A stretch of 64,000 bases of DNA from positions 31,393-95,392 of the forward strand of contig NZ_BTVP01000010.1 in the NCBI RefSeq assembly GCF_045863935.1, given 5' to 3'. Source of the stretch: Parvibaculum sp045863935. GTDB lineage: Bacteria > Pseudomonadota > Alphaproteobacteria > Parvibaculales > Parvibaculaceae. How positions within the stretch are numbered: the first letter of the stretch is position 1; each line of letters starts with the position of its first letter. Below are positions 1 to 8,830 of this stretch, piece by piece. A program made the position numbers and the translations under genes. Below the pieces are notes generated by a model. That model saw only the letters and a list, made by a program, of their open reading frames with translations. It ran no database searches and had not been told where the DNA came from.

Positions 1-940
1 GCAAGGCCTTTCACTGCTTGCGCGCGGCGGCGTGGCAAGGCAGGAACTCGTCATCTCGCTTTCGCCCTCGATCTTTTCGGTCGTGCTTGCCATCTGCGCC
101 TGCGCGCGCGATGGACGCCACATCGTTCTGGTTCACGACATCGAATCCGGGCTCGCCGGGGGTCTCGGCATCGCAGGCGGAAACGTCTTCATCAAGACCT
201 TGCGCCGGATTGAGAGGACGGCGCTGAACCGCGCCGATCTCATCATCGTCCTGTCGGAGGAAATGAAACGGCAACTGGAGGCGCTCGATGTGAAGCGCCC
301 GATCCGGACACTTCCTATCTGGATCGACACGAAAGCCATCCATCCGCTGCCGGCCCCCGCGAACCGCCCGCTGACACTGCTCTACAGCGGTAATTTCGGG
401 CGCAAGCAATCGCTGCACCAGGTGCTGGGGCTCGCGGGCATTCTGAAGGAATCGGACCCGGACATCCGGATCGTCCTGCGGGGTGGCGGCAGAGAGGCCG
501 ATGCGCTCGCCGAATGCGCGCGGGAAAAGAATCTCGACAATGTGGCGTTCCAGCCGCTCGCGCCGCCCGAGCGGTTGAACGAGGCGCTGAGCGAAGGCGA
601 CATACATCTCGTGCCGCAAAATCCCGACGGGGCCGACTTCGCGGTTCCCTCCAAGATCTACGCGATCATGGCGGCAGGCAGGCCCTTCATCGCGACCGCC
701 CGCGAGGGCAGCCAGATATGGCGCCTCCACGAAACGACGAATGCCTTTCTCTGCGTGCCGCCGGACGACCCGCACGCCTTCGCAAACGCCGTCAGACGCC
801 TCGCGGCGGACCCGGCGCGGCGCAACCGGCTCGGCCAATGCGGGCGCGCCTATGTGGAAGCCCATCACACGAAGGCGAACGTACTTCGCGAATTCACGAA
901 CGCCGTCACGCAATGCGACGGCAACCGCAAGGGAACATGA
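1..940 (+). CDS. GT4 glycosyltransferase, 5' end outside the window
   Basis: The reading frame is open from base 2, so the gene starts before the window; the GTG at 32 is internal rather than a convincing start. The visible 312 residues are the end of the N-terminal Rossmann half and the whole C-terminal half of a GT-B fold enzyme. A YSGNFGRKQSL segment opens the second domain, and the sugar-nucleotide end reads VPSKIYAIMAAGRPFIA. This resembles WbuB/WcaI-type transferases that add sugars to a lipid-linked exopolysaccharide repeat unit at the cytoplasmic membrane. The next gene begins 2 bp after its stop, so the two are probably co-transcribed. Donor and acceptor sugars cannot be read from sequence. 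Confidence 0.85.
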   Translation, partial: QGLSLLARGGVARQELVISLSPSIFSVVLAICACARDGRHIVLVHDIESGLAGGLGIAGGNVFIKTLRRIERTALNRADLIIVLSEEMKRQLEALDVKRPIRTLPIWIDTKAIHPLPAPANRPLTLLYSGNFGRKQSLHQVLGLAGILKESDPDIRIVLRGGGREADALAECAREKNLDNVAFQPLAPPERLNEALSEGDIHLVPQNPDGADFAVPSKIYAIMAAGRPFIATAREGSQIWRLHETTNAFLCVPPDDPHAFANAVRRLAADPARRNRLGQCGRAYVEAHHTKANVLREFTNAVTQCDGNRKGT

Positions 941-941
941 C

Positions 942-2228
942 ATGCCGCCAGAGCTGCTGATTCTGGAGCCGGATGCGCGAGGCCATGCCTTCGAGTGGCT
1001 GCAGCACATCGTCGAATATTCGGCGACGGACCGGCATCCCGCCAGGCTCGCCCTTGCCGTTCCCGCGCCGCTTGCTGAAAAGCTTTCGGCCTGGATGAAG
1101 ACACGCAATCTGCACAACGCGGAACTGCACCCGCTTTCTCCGCGGGAGAGCGAGCTGTGCATGCACCGGCGTCTTGCCGTCAGCGGGCTTGCGCGCTGGT
1201 GGACGATGCGCCGGCATCTCGCCGAAAGCGGCGCGCCGCAAGGCCTGTTCCTCGGGATGGATCACCTGTCGCTGCCCCTCGCCCTCGGGCTCGGCTTCGG
1301 CGGCCGCAAGGTTTCGGGCATCCTGTTTCGCCCTTCGGTTCACTACCAGGCGGACAATCCGGGCCGCCTCAGCCTTCGCGAGCGCCTGCGGGATTTGCGG
1401 AAGGACCTTCTCTACCGCCTCATGTTCCGCAACCGGGCCGTGAAGGCCGTGTTCTCGCTCGATCCTTATTTTCCTTCCTACAGCATCCGGCGCTATGTCA
1501 GCGGCGACAAGACGAAGCCGCTTTCCGATCCGGCACACCCGCGCGACGAGGGCTCCGCCGCCGCGTCGTCTCCGTCTCCCTTTCCGGCCGGCAGGACGTC
1601 CTTTCTCCTCTTCGGCGTGCTCACCGAGAGAAAGGGCGTGCTCGTGCTTCTCGAAGCGCTACGGGCGCTCGACGAAAACGCCTCTCGCCGCACTGCGATC
1701 CTCATCGCCGGCGAGATCGCTCCCGAGATCAGAACCGCCGTCAAAGAACTTCAGGATGAAGTGCAGCGGAACAATCCCGAGCTCTGGCTCGAAGTCGAGG
1801 ACCGGCATCTTTCGACGGAGGAGATATCGGCATTCACGCGGCATTGCGATGTGGTGCTCGCGCCCTATCAGCGCTTCGTCGGCTCGAGCGGCATTCTGCT
1901 CTGGGCGGCCGGTGCGGGAAAACCGGTCCTCACGCAGGGCTATGGTCTTCTCGGAAAGCTCGCGCATGACTACCGCCTCGGCACCACCTGCGAGACGACG
2001 TCCCCCTCGGAACTTGCCTTCGCCATCGAGGCGGCCGTGTCGGCGGGCCCGGAAACGCTTTGCGATCCCTGCGGGATTGCCCGCTTTCTGACGGGACGCA
2101 CGCCGCGGACGTTCTCGTCGCAACTCTTCAACGGCATGTTCCATGGCCCCGCGCCGGTGCCAAAGCCCGAAAGGGTCACACAGGGCGATGCGTCAGCCAT
2201 GAACTGGTCACGCTCGCGCGCGCCATGA
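942..2228 (+). CDS. glycosyltransferase of the exopolysaccharide locus
   Basis: A protein of 428 aa starting at ATG 942, preceded by AAGGGAA. The open frame extends further upstream, but that part lies inside the preceding gene. The second half carries a GT-B nucleotide-sugar domain: FLLFGVLTERKGV opens it around residue 220, and APYQRFVGSSGILLWAAGAGKPV marks the donor-binding region. The N-terminal half lacks motifs I can name. It is probably a GT4-like transferase adding one sugar of the repeat unit. A 66-bp gap separates it from the initiating phosphotransferase gene. Confidence 0.75.
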   Translation: MPPELLILEPDARGHAFEWLQHIVEYSATDRHPARLALAVPAPLAEKLSAWMKTRNLHNAELHPLSPRESELCMHRRLAVSGLARWWTMRRHLAESGAPQGLFLGMDHLSLPLALGLGFGGRKVSGILFRPSVHYQADNPGRLSLRERLRDLRKDLLYRLMFRNRAVKAVFSLDPYFPSYSIRRYVSGDKTKPLSDPAHPRDEGSAAASSPSPFPAGRTSFLLFGVLTERKGVLVLLEALRALDENASRRTAILIAGEIAPEIRTAVKELQDEVQRNNPELWLEVEDRHLSTEEISAFTRHCDVVLAPYQRFVGSSGILLWAAGAGKPVLTQGYGLLGKLAHDYRLGTTCETTSPSELAFAIEAAVSAGPETLCDPCGIARFLTGRTPRTFSSQLFNGMFHGPAPVPKPERVTQGDASAMNWSRSRAP

Positions 2229-2281
2229 TCACACCATTTGCGCCGCCGCGATGCCAAACAGGATCGAGTGGTCCATGAATA

Positions 2282-2294
2282 GTGAGAGTCTCAC
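2282..2294 (+). promoter_or_regulatory. 13-bp palindrome abutting a start codon
   Basis: GTGAGA-G-TCTCAC ends at the base before ATG 2295, where a ribosome-binding site would lie. The only Shine-Dalgarno-like bases (GAGAG) are inside the palindrome. It could affect initiation or be chance. Confidence 0.3.
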
Positions 2295-3758
2295 ATGAGA
2301 GGATCGGTATCGTCGATCAAGGCAAGCGCCGCGAACGCGCGCGGCGCCCCGAAGCAAATATCCGAGCCCGTGGTGTGCGGGGCGGTCGCGGCTGTCGAGA
2401 TGGCCGCCATCGTAACGGCGAGTGCGCTTGCCTATTCCCTCTGGCTCGTGCGGGCAGCTGACATCTTCTGGCCGAACTACGTTCTCGTTACCCTCTTCGG
2501 CGCCCTCGTTGCGGTGAACCTCTTTCACGCATTCCGGGCTTACAGTTTCGATGTTCTGACGAATGCCACCGAAAGCCTGAAGCGGATGACGGTTGCCTGG
2601 TCGAGCGTCGGCGTCACGCTCGTGGCTGTCAGCTTCTTCACCAAATCCTCCGAAGACTATTCACGCACCTGGTCTGCACTGTGGTTCTTGTCCGGGTGGA
2701 TGTCGCTGGCTGTTATCCGGATTACGGTATATCTGCGCAGCCTCGCCTGGGTGAATGAAGGCAGGCTGACACGCGACGTCGCCATCCTCGGCGATACGCA
2801 GGTCGGCGCGCGCCTCGTCTCCTATCTGAGAGCGCGAGGCGCCGACGGCGTTCGCGTCGTCGGCGTGTTCCGCGACGGCGAGACAGGACGTTCCGGAAAA
2901 CATGATACGGAGGGCGGCACTTTCGGCATCGATCGTCTGGTCGAGCTCGTACGCCGCCAGGCCGTCGACACCGTCGTGATCGCGCTTCCGCCGGAAGACG
3001 AGACACGCATACTGAAAGCCGTGCAGAGGCTGAAGTCGCTTCCGGTGGACATTCGTCTTTGCCCCGGCCCGATCAGCTTTCATCTGGAGCGAGCCGCGGT
3101 AAGTCATCTCGCGCACCTGCCGCTCCTGAACGTCCTCGACAGGCCGCTCGCGGGCTGGCAATCCGTCATCAAACAGATCGAGGACAGGGTGCTCGCCGCG
3201 CTCATTCTGCTGCTGATCAGCCCGGTCCTTGCCGCCATCGCCCTTCTCATCAAGATCGACAGTCCGGGACCCGTGCTCTTCCGGCAGCAGCGTTACGGCT
3301 TCAACAATCATCTCATCGAGGTGCTGAAATTCCGCACCATGCGCCACGACATGCGCGACGAGACGGCCGAGGTTCTGACAAGGCGCAACGACCCCCGCGT
3401 CACCAGGATCGGCGCCATCCTGCGGAAGTACAGCCTCGACGAACTTCCCCAGTTCTTCAATGTGCTCAGGGGCGAAATGTCGATCGTCGGGCCGCGCCCC
3501 CACGCGATCTCCGCGAAGGCGGCGGGAACGCTCTACGACGATGCCGTGAGGGACTATGCGGCGCGGCACCGCGTCAAGCCCGGGATCACGGGCTGGGCCC
3601 AGGTCAACGGCTGGCGCGGCGAAACGGAAACGCTCGACCAGATCCGCCAGCGCGTCGCGCACGACCTTGTTTACATCGAGAACTGGTCGCTCGGCCTCGA
3701 CCTCAAGATCATCCTCATGACCCTCGTCGGAGGATTCACCGGCAAGAACGCCTTCTAG
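2295..3758 (+). CDS. undecaprenyl-phosphate sugar phosphotransferase (WcaJ/PssY-like)
   Basis: A protein of 487 aa, full length for the polyprenyl glycosylphosphotransferase family. Four hydrophobic segments lie in about residues 25-140. A CoA-binding-like Rossmann region (VAILGDTQVGARLV) follows, then a further membrane segment and the C-terminal catalytic bacterial sugar transferase domain. Family hallmarks are visible: LIKIDSPGPVLFRQQRYG, LKFRTM, RKYSLDELPQFFNVLRGEMS, and VGPRP followed by KPGITGWAQVNG. By family it transfers a hexose-1-phosphate (often glucose) from a UDP-sugar to undecaprenyl phosphate, the first committed step of repeat-unit assembly. The sugar is not certain. Confidence 0.92.
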   Translation: MRGSVSSIKASAANARGAPKQISEPVVCGAVAAVEMAAIVTASALAYSLWLVRAADIFWPNYVLVTLFGALVAVNLFHAFRAYSFDVLTNATESLKRMTVAWSSVGVTLVAVSFFTKSSEDYSRTWSALWFLSGWMSLAVIRITVYLRSLAWVNEGRLTRDVAILGDTQVGARLVSYLRARGADGVRVVGVFRDGETGRSGKHDTEGGTFGIDRLVELVRRQAVDTVVIALPPEDETRILKAVQRLKSLPVDIRLCPGPISFHLERAAVSHLAHLPLLNVLDRPLAGWQSVIKQIEDRVLAALILLLISPVLAAIALLIKIDSPGPVLFRQQRYGFNNHLIEVLKFRTMRHDMRDETAEVLTRRNDPRVTRIGAILRKYSLDELPQFFNVLRGEMSIVGPRPHAISAKAAGTLYDDAVRDYAARHRVKPGITGWAQVNGWRGETETLDQIRQRVAHDLVYIENWSLGLDLKIILMTLVGGFTGKNAF

Positions 3759-3793
3759 CGGGTAGCGCGTTCACAGGAGCGGAGGGAACCTCA

Positions 3794-5008
3794 ATGAAAT
3801 GTCTGTGGCTCACATGGATCGATCCCTGGCCGGAACATGACGGTCAGCGCATCTATTCCGGCCGCCTCGTCGACGCCTTCGCAGCTGCAGGTGCGGAGGT
3901 GACAGTGCTCAGCACAGCGCATCACGCCTCGCACCGCCGGGACGGCCATGTCGAGGGCAACATCCGCTGGGCGCTGGTGCCGGCGGAGCGCTACCTGCCA
4001 TGGCTCAGCGTCTTCTCGTCGCTGCCCCATATTGCCCACCGTCCGGCAACGCCTGCCATGCGGGACCGGTTGAACCTCCTGCTCGCGCGCGAGACCTGGG
4101 ATTGCATCATCTTCGACGGCCTTCACAGCGGCTGGGCATTGAGCCACTGCCTTGCGCATTATGCCGACGGCCAGCGCCCGCGCCTCATCTACATCTCGCA
4201 CAACCATGAGCAGAGCACACGCACGACTGTCGCTCGCAACTATGCCGGCAACCCCGCAAAGAAGCCGATCATTCTGTACGACGCCGAAAAGGCCGGCCAG
4301 CTCGAGCACAAGCTCGTTTCCCATTCGGATCTCGTGACGGCGATTACGCCGGAGGATGCGGCGAAGTTCCGCGCCGAAGCGCCCGGAACGCCCATTGACG
4401 TCCTGACGCCGGGCTACGCCGGCCGCAAGAGGGAGACGAGACACATAACGGACGCTGTCCCGCGGCGCGCCGTCCTCGTCGGCAGCTTCGACTGGATTGC
4501 CAAGCAGATGAACCTCGCCGACTTCCTCGCCGTGGCCGAACCGGTCCTCGCCGCGCAGAATATCGAGCTCCAGGTCGTCGGTGGGGGCAACCAGGCCTTT
4601 CTCGACGGCCTGCGCCTCAAGCATCCGAGCGTCGACATCGTGGGACGCGTCGCCGAGACGACATCCTATTTCGAGGAAGCCAGGATCGCCGTTGTCCCCG
4701 AACTCAGCGGCGGCGGCTTCAAGCTCAAGGTGCTCGACTACATTTTCAACCGCACACCGATCGCCGCGCTCGACGGATCGATTGCGGGCACGCCGCTCGT
4801 GTCCGGAAAGAGCGGGCTGTTCCACGACAGTTACGTGTCTCTCGCTCGCGGCATCGCCGACACCATCGACAACCTCGAGTTGCTCAACAGCCTGCAGAAC
4901 CGCGCCTATGAAGACTGCCGCGATGCCTTCAACTGGCGCGAACGCGGAGAACGGCTCCGCTCATCGATAAACGCCCTTGAAGGTCTCCGGGATGACGCAG
5001 CGGCCTGA
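3794..5008 (+). CDS. GT4-like glycosyltransferase
   Basis: A protein of 404 aa starting at ATG 3794, 5 bp after a GGAGGGAA ribosome-binding site. The open frame reaches further upstream but overlaps the previous gene there. The N-terminus (DPWPEHDGQRIYSGRLVDAF) is a typical acceptor-domain opening. The donor domain includes LVGSFDW and PELSGGGFKLKVLDYIFNRTPI, as in transferases of the Glyco_trans_1_4 type. It probably adds an exopolysaccharide sugar. Its stop overlaps the following polymerase gene by 17 bp. Confidence 0.82.
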   Translation: MKCLWLTWIDPWPEHDGQRIYSGRLVDAFAAAGAEVTVLSTAHHASHRRDGHVEGNIRWALVPAERYLPWLSVFSSLPHIAHRPATPAMRDRLNLLLARETWDCIIFDGLHSGWALSHCLAHYADGQRPRLIYISHNHEQSTRTTVARNYAGNPAKKPIILYDAEKAGQLEHKLVSHSDLVTAITPEDAAKFRAEAPGTPIDVLTPGYAGRKRETRHITDAVPRRAVLVGSFDWIAKQMNLADFLAVAEPVLAAQNIELQVVGGGNQAFLDGLRLKHPSVDIVGRVAETTSYFEEARIAVVPELSGGGFKLKVLDYIFNRTPIAALDGSIAGTPLVSGKSGLFHDSYVSLARGIADTIDNLELLNSLQNRAYEDCRDAFNWRERGERLRSSINALEGLRDDAAA

Positions 5009-6320
5009 CATCCTCGACAGCATCCTGGTTGCCGGATTCCTGATCGGCATCTACCTCAGTCTCAAGGTGTCGCTGGGTGCGGGCGTACCCATTCCGGCGC
5101 TCTCGGCAGCGGCCGCCAGCGGACTTCTGCTTCTGCGGCACGTGAACTGGATCGAGGAACGGCACCTCGGAGCGCTTCTTCTGGTTCTCTTTCTCTACCT
5201 CTTGTCGATCTTCTTTGCGCCCGACTACGCCTTCTTCACCGAACGTTTGAAAGGCTTCATCCAGCTCGCCTATTCATTTGTCGCCGGCTACGGCTTTTTC
5301 ATCGTCGCGACGCGGTACGACCGGGCGGCGCTGGCTCGCATCTTCCTCATCCTCTGCCTGCTCATTCTGGCCGGCACGGCACTCGAGAACTACACTGCAT
5401 TCAAGGCCGTCAGCGACAGCTTCCGAGAACGCTTCTACGACTTCGGCGTCTACGCTTCGGACAGGCGCGATGAACTTCTCTACGGAATGATCCGGCCGAA
5501 GTTTTTCACCTCCGAACCTTCCTATCTCACCTTCGGCTTCTCGTTCCTGCTTTTTGGCTGGTACGGCCTCTCGACGGCAAAGCTCAGGCTTCCGCTCGCC
5601 CTGGCATTTCTGGCCGCCGCCTATTTTCTCATGCGCGGGCCAACACTGCTTCTCGTCCTGCCCCTTATCGCGGCCTGCGAACTCCTGCTCAACGCGCGCA
5701 GGGCGGAGGGCGCGGGAAGTGCTTCCATGCGTCTCGTCGCCCTGCCCGCGCTCGCCCTGTTTCTGCTGGGCGTCGGGCTCTGGGCGGGTGCGACCCTTTT
5801 CGCGGAACGGCTTGACGCGGTTCTTCTCGGTTCGGACCCGAGCTTCTTCTATCGCGAGATCGGACCGGCGCTCACCGCCTTCGCGACCATAGCCAGGCAT
5901 CCCTTCACGGGTATTGGACTTACCGGCGAAGAATATCTTGGGAACGACATCGTCGCGATTTACATGAGCTCGCCCGCCTTCTCGCCGGATTGGGCGACCG
6001 ACGACGTCGCACACATCATCACCAATTATTTCTGGTCCCACTGGATCTACTTCGGTCTCGGCTGGGGGCTGGCGCTCGTCGCGGCCTTCAGCTGGTTCCT
6101 GAAGCGCCTCGATGTGCCGTCCGTCACCTTCTGCTGGGTCGCATGGATCGTGTTCGGTCAATCGATGGGGGCCTATGTCTCACCGCGAACATGGTCGGTC
6201 ATGTTTCTCGCTTCCGTCATCGCCATTCTTTCGAAGCGGCAGCCGGTTGGGCGACGTCAGGGAGCGGACGCACCGCAGATGCGGGAAACCGGCTGGACCG
6301 CCCGCGAGGCCACCACATGA
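4992..6320 (+). CDS. O-antigen/exopolysaccharide polymerase-like membrane protein (Wzy-like)
   Basis: A hydrophobic protein of 442 aa (ATG 4992; TTG 4977 is an alternative) with about ten to twelve predicted membrane spans. A large periplasmic loop lies near residues 260-330, including FTGIGLTGEEYLGND. This topology, its length and its place between glycosyltransferase genes fit a Wzy/O-antigen ligase-type polymerase joining lipid-linked repeat units in the periplasm. These proteins share little sequence, so the call rests on topology and context. The stop overlaps the next start as ATGA. Confidence 0.72.
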   Translation: MTQRPDILDSILVAGFLIGIYLSLKVSLGAGVPIPALSAAAASGLLLLRHVNWIEERHLGALLLVLFLYLLSIFFAPDYAFFTERLKGFIQLAYSFVAGYGFFIVATRYDRAALARIFLILCLLILAGTALENYTAFKAVSDSFRERFYDFGVYASDRRDELLYGMIRPKFFTSEPSYLTFGFSFLLFGWYGLSTAKLRLPLALAFLAAAYFLMRGPTLLLVLPLIAACELLLNARRAEGAGSASMRLVALPALALFLLGVGLWAGATLFAERLDAVLLGSDPSFFYREIGPALTAFATIARHPFTGIGLTGEEYLGNDIVAIYMSSPAFSPDWATDDVAHIITNYFWSHWIYFGLGWGLALVAAFSWFLKRLDVPSVTFCWVAWIVFGQSMGAYVSPRTWSVMFLASVIAILSKRQPVGRRQGADAPQMRETGWTAREATT

Positions 6321-7636
6321 GGACCAGGCCCATGCGCGTTCTTCACCTCAGCACATTCGACGCGGATGGCGGCGCCGCACGCGGATCGCTTTGGCTGCAC
6401 CAGGCACTTCGGGCGCAGGGCGTCGACTCCGTGATGATGGTCGGACGCAAGACGAGTCCGGACGGCACCATCCTGCCCCTGCCGACGCGGACCGATCGTC
6501 TGGCTGCCCGCCTGCGCGGACGTCTCGACGGCCTCCCCCTCTACCGCTACGACAAGACGGAAGAATCCTTCTGGTCTCTCGGCTGGATTCCCGCCCGCGT
6601 CGATCACATCATCCGCGAGGTCGACCCCGACGTCGTGCATCTCCACTGGGTGGGCGCCGGCTTCCTGCCAATCGAAGGCCTGCGCCAGATCGGCCGGCCC
6701 ATCGTCTGGACATTGCGCGACATGTGGCCCCTGACCGGCGGATGCCACTACACCGCCGGGTGCGAACGCTACCGCGTGGGCTGCGGACGCTGCCCGCAGC
6801 TCCGGTCGCTCGACGAGGACGATCTCAGCCGGCAAACCTGGCGCCTCAAGGAGGCGAACTGGGGCTCCCTCGATCTCCATCTGGCGCCGATCAGCGGCTG
6901 GCTCGCCGATTGCGCCCGCGCAAGCCCTCTGCTTCGCGACTATCCGCTGACGGTCATCCCGAACGGACTCGATACGACGCACTTCCGCCCTATCGACAAG
7001 CAGGCGGCGCGCCGGGAGTGGAACCTGCCGCCGAACAAGCGCATTCTTCTCTATGGCGCCATCAACGCCACGAAAGATCGCCGTAAAGGCTTTCCCGAAC
7101 TCATCCTCGCCCTCAGCCAGCTCGGTCAGACAGCGCGGGCGAGCGACACCTTGCTCGTCGTCTTCGGGAACCTTTCTCCCGAAGAACTGCCGGATACCGG
7201 CATCGAGACGAAGCTTGTCGGATATGTCGGCCAGGACGACCAGCTCGCCAGCCTGTACGCGGCAGCCGATGTCGCCGTCATGCCTTCCTTGCAGGAAGCC
7301 TTTGGCAAGACACTGATCGAGGCCATGGCCTGCGGTACCCCTGTCGTTGCCTTCGCAAGCGGCGGCCCTCTCGACATCGTCGACCATCGCCTCAACGGCT
7401 ATCTGGCGGAGCCGTTCCGTTCGAGAGATCTCGCCGCCGGAATTTCATGGTGCATGGACGAGATCGAACGCGGCAGGAACCTCGGCGGCGCCGCACGCGC
7501 GAAAATCGAGGCGGAGTTCGATATTCACGCCGTCGCCCACCGTTACACCTCCCTTTACAGGCAATGCATGAGAGGCCGCGATGAATCGCAGGGATCTATT
7601 CGCGAGTGGCGGTGCCGCAGCTCTGCTGCTGACTAG
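6317..7636 (+). CDS. GT4 glycosyltransferase with cysteine cluster (WcaC-like)
   Basis: A protein of 439 aa starting at ATG 6317 in an ATGA overlap with the polymerase stop; ATG 6332 is possible. RVLHLSTFDADGGAARGS is the glycine-rich N-terminal GT-B loop. A cysteine-rich patch near residues 145-165 (CHYTAGCERYRVGCGRCP) is typical of colanic-acid-type transferases related to WcaC. The donor domain has MPSLQEAFGKTLIEAMACGTPV, the E-x7-E region of GT4 enzymes. It presumably adds one sugar to the lipid-linked unit. Its 3' end overlaps the next gene by 56 bp. Confidence 0.87.
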   Translation: MRTRPMRVLHLSTFDADGGAARGSLWLHQALRAQGVDSVMMVGRKTSPDGTILPLPTRTDRLAARLRGRLDGLPLYRYDKTEESFWSLGWIPARVDHIIREVDPDVVHLHWVGAGFLPIEGLRQIGRPIVWTLRDMWPLTGGCHYTAGCERYRVGCGRCPQLRSLDEDDLSRQTWRLKEANWGSLDLHLAPISGWLADCARASPLLRDYPLTVIPNGLDTTHFRPIDKQAARREWNLPPNKRILLYGAINATKDRRKGFPELILALSQLGQTARASDTLLVVFGNLSPEELPDTGIETKLVGYVGQDDQLASLYAAADVAVMPSLQEAFGKTLIEAMACGTPVVAFASGGPLDIVDHRLNGYLAEPFRSRDLAAGISWCMDEIERGRNLGGAARAKIEAEFDIHAVAHRYTSLYRQCMRGRDESQGSIREWRCRSSAAD

Positions 7637-8819
7637 CCCGAGCGCCTTTGCCGCGCCGTTGGCCCCCGCCGCCGCGGGCGTCGTCGGCCTGCGCTCCGTC
7701 CTCGAATTCGGCGTAATAGGTGACGGCCTCACCGATGTAACCGATGCGCTGCAAGGCGCAATCGACACTGTACTGAATGCGGCCACCCCCTCCTTTCTTG
7801 TTATCCCGCCTGGCCGCTACAGGGTGAGCCGTCCGCTGCGGATCGAATACCGGCGCGAGACCACAGGAAACGTCACGCAGCCGCATGGCATTCTTGCGCA
7901 TGGCGCGACGCTCCTTTCCGGCATCACCGACGGCTCGGACGTCCTCACCATCACCAGCCACGCCACGACACGTTTCCTGTTGATGGAAGGGCTTGCCATA
8001 CGTGGAAATCGCAGCGAAGGGCGCGGGCTCGTCTTCGACTGCAACCGGGAAGGTGCTTACATCTACAACCTTTGCCTTCGCGACATCTTTGTCGAGAATT
8101 GCGGAAGCGACGGCCTCAATATGATCGGCAACATATTCGAGGGCCAGATTTTCAACTGCTATTTTCGCGATAACGGAGGCACCGGAGCCGTCTTGAAGCA
8201 CGGCGATGCGGGAGGCGTGCTCTCGGCGATCCATGTTTTCGGTTCGGTCTTCGGCGGCAATGCAAACCACGGCGCCGTTCTTTCAAGTCCCGCGAACGAT
8301 GCGAGTTTCCACGGCTGCTACTTCCTCGAGAACGGTTTGTTCGGCCTTTCCGCAGCAAACGGTTGCCCTCTTCTCTCGCATTGCGGCTTCGAGAACAACC
8401 ACATGAAGGCCGGCAGCAAGGCCACTGGCGATGCAGGAGCGCGGATATCGAACTTCGGCGCGCTTGTCGGCTGCACCTCGCACTCGATTCACTACCAGAC
8501 CCATCTCGTCCGCAGTTACATCGTCGGCGACGTGACCATGATCGGCTGCAGTGCATCCGGCTCCAGGCTCGCCGCCCTGCAGAGCAGCGGCACCGGCCGC
8601 GCGACTGTGATCGGGTGTCGCGGCGAAATCGATCATACCGGCGCCTTTCGGAGCGTACGCATCGGACAACAGGCAGGGGCCGTCTTCGGCAGCGACTGGA
8701 ACGGCATGAATCTCGTTCACCTCGGCGATTACCGCCTCTGGGTCGACGCGGGCGGCAATCTTCGCATGAAGCGGGGAGCGCCCGTTGCAGACGATGACGG
8801 CAAACTCGTTGGAACCTAG
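7581..8819 (+). CDS. Tat-exported parallel beta-helix protein (pectate-lyase-3 type)
   Basis: A protein of 412 aa beginning with a twin-arginine signal, NRRDLFASGGAAALLL, with likely cleavage after an AFA motif near residue 25. The mature N-terminus (LEFGVIGDGLTDVTDALQGAID) matches the opening of the pectate lyase superfamily domain. A long right-handed beta-helix follows, rich in short Gly/Asn/Cys turns. Such proteins in polysaccharide loci are lyases, hydrolases, epimerases or tailspike-like binders. Here it probably trims or modifies the secreted glycan in the periplasm or outside. GAGAGG precedes the start, inside the previous gene. Confidence 0.8.
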   Translation: MNRRDLFASGGAAALLLTSPSAFAAPLAPAAAGVVGLRSVLEFGVIGDGLTDVTDALQGAIDTVLNAATPSFLVIPPGRYRVSRPLRIEYRRETTGNVTQPHGILAHGATLLSGITDGSDVLTITSHATTRFLLMEGLAIRGNRSEGRGLVFDCNREGAYIYNLCLRDIFVENCGSDGLNMIGNIFEGQIFNCYFRDNGGTGAVLKHGDAGGVLSAIHVFGSVFGGNANHGAVLSSPANDASFHGCYFLENGLFGLSAANGCPLLSHCGFENNHMKAGSKATGDAGARISNFGALVGCTSHSIHYQTHLVRSYIVGDVTMIGCSASGSRLAALQSSGTGRATVIGCRGEIDHTGAFRSVRIGQQAGAVFGSDWNGMNLVHLGDYRLWVDAGGNLRMKRGAPVADDDGKLVGT

Positions 8820-8830
8820 GAGAACGAAGC

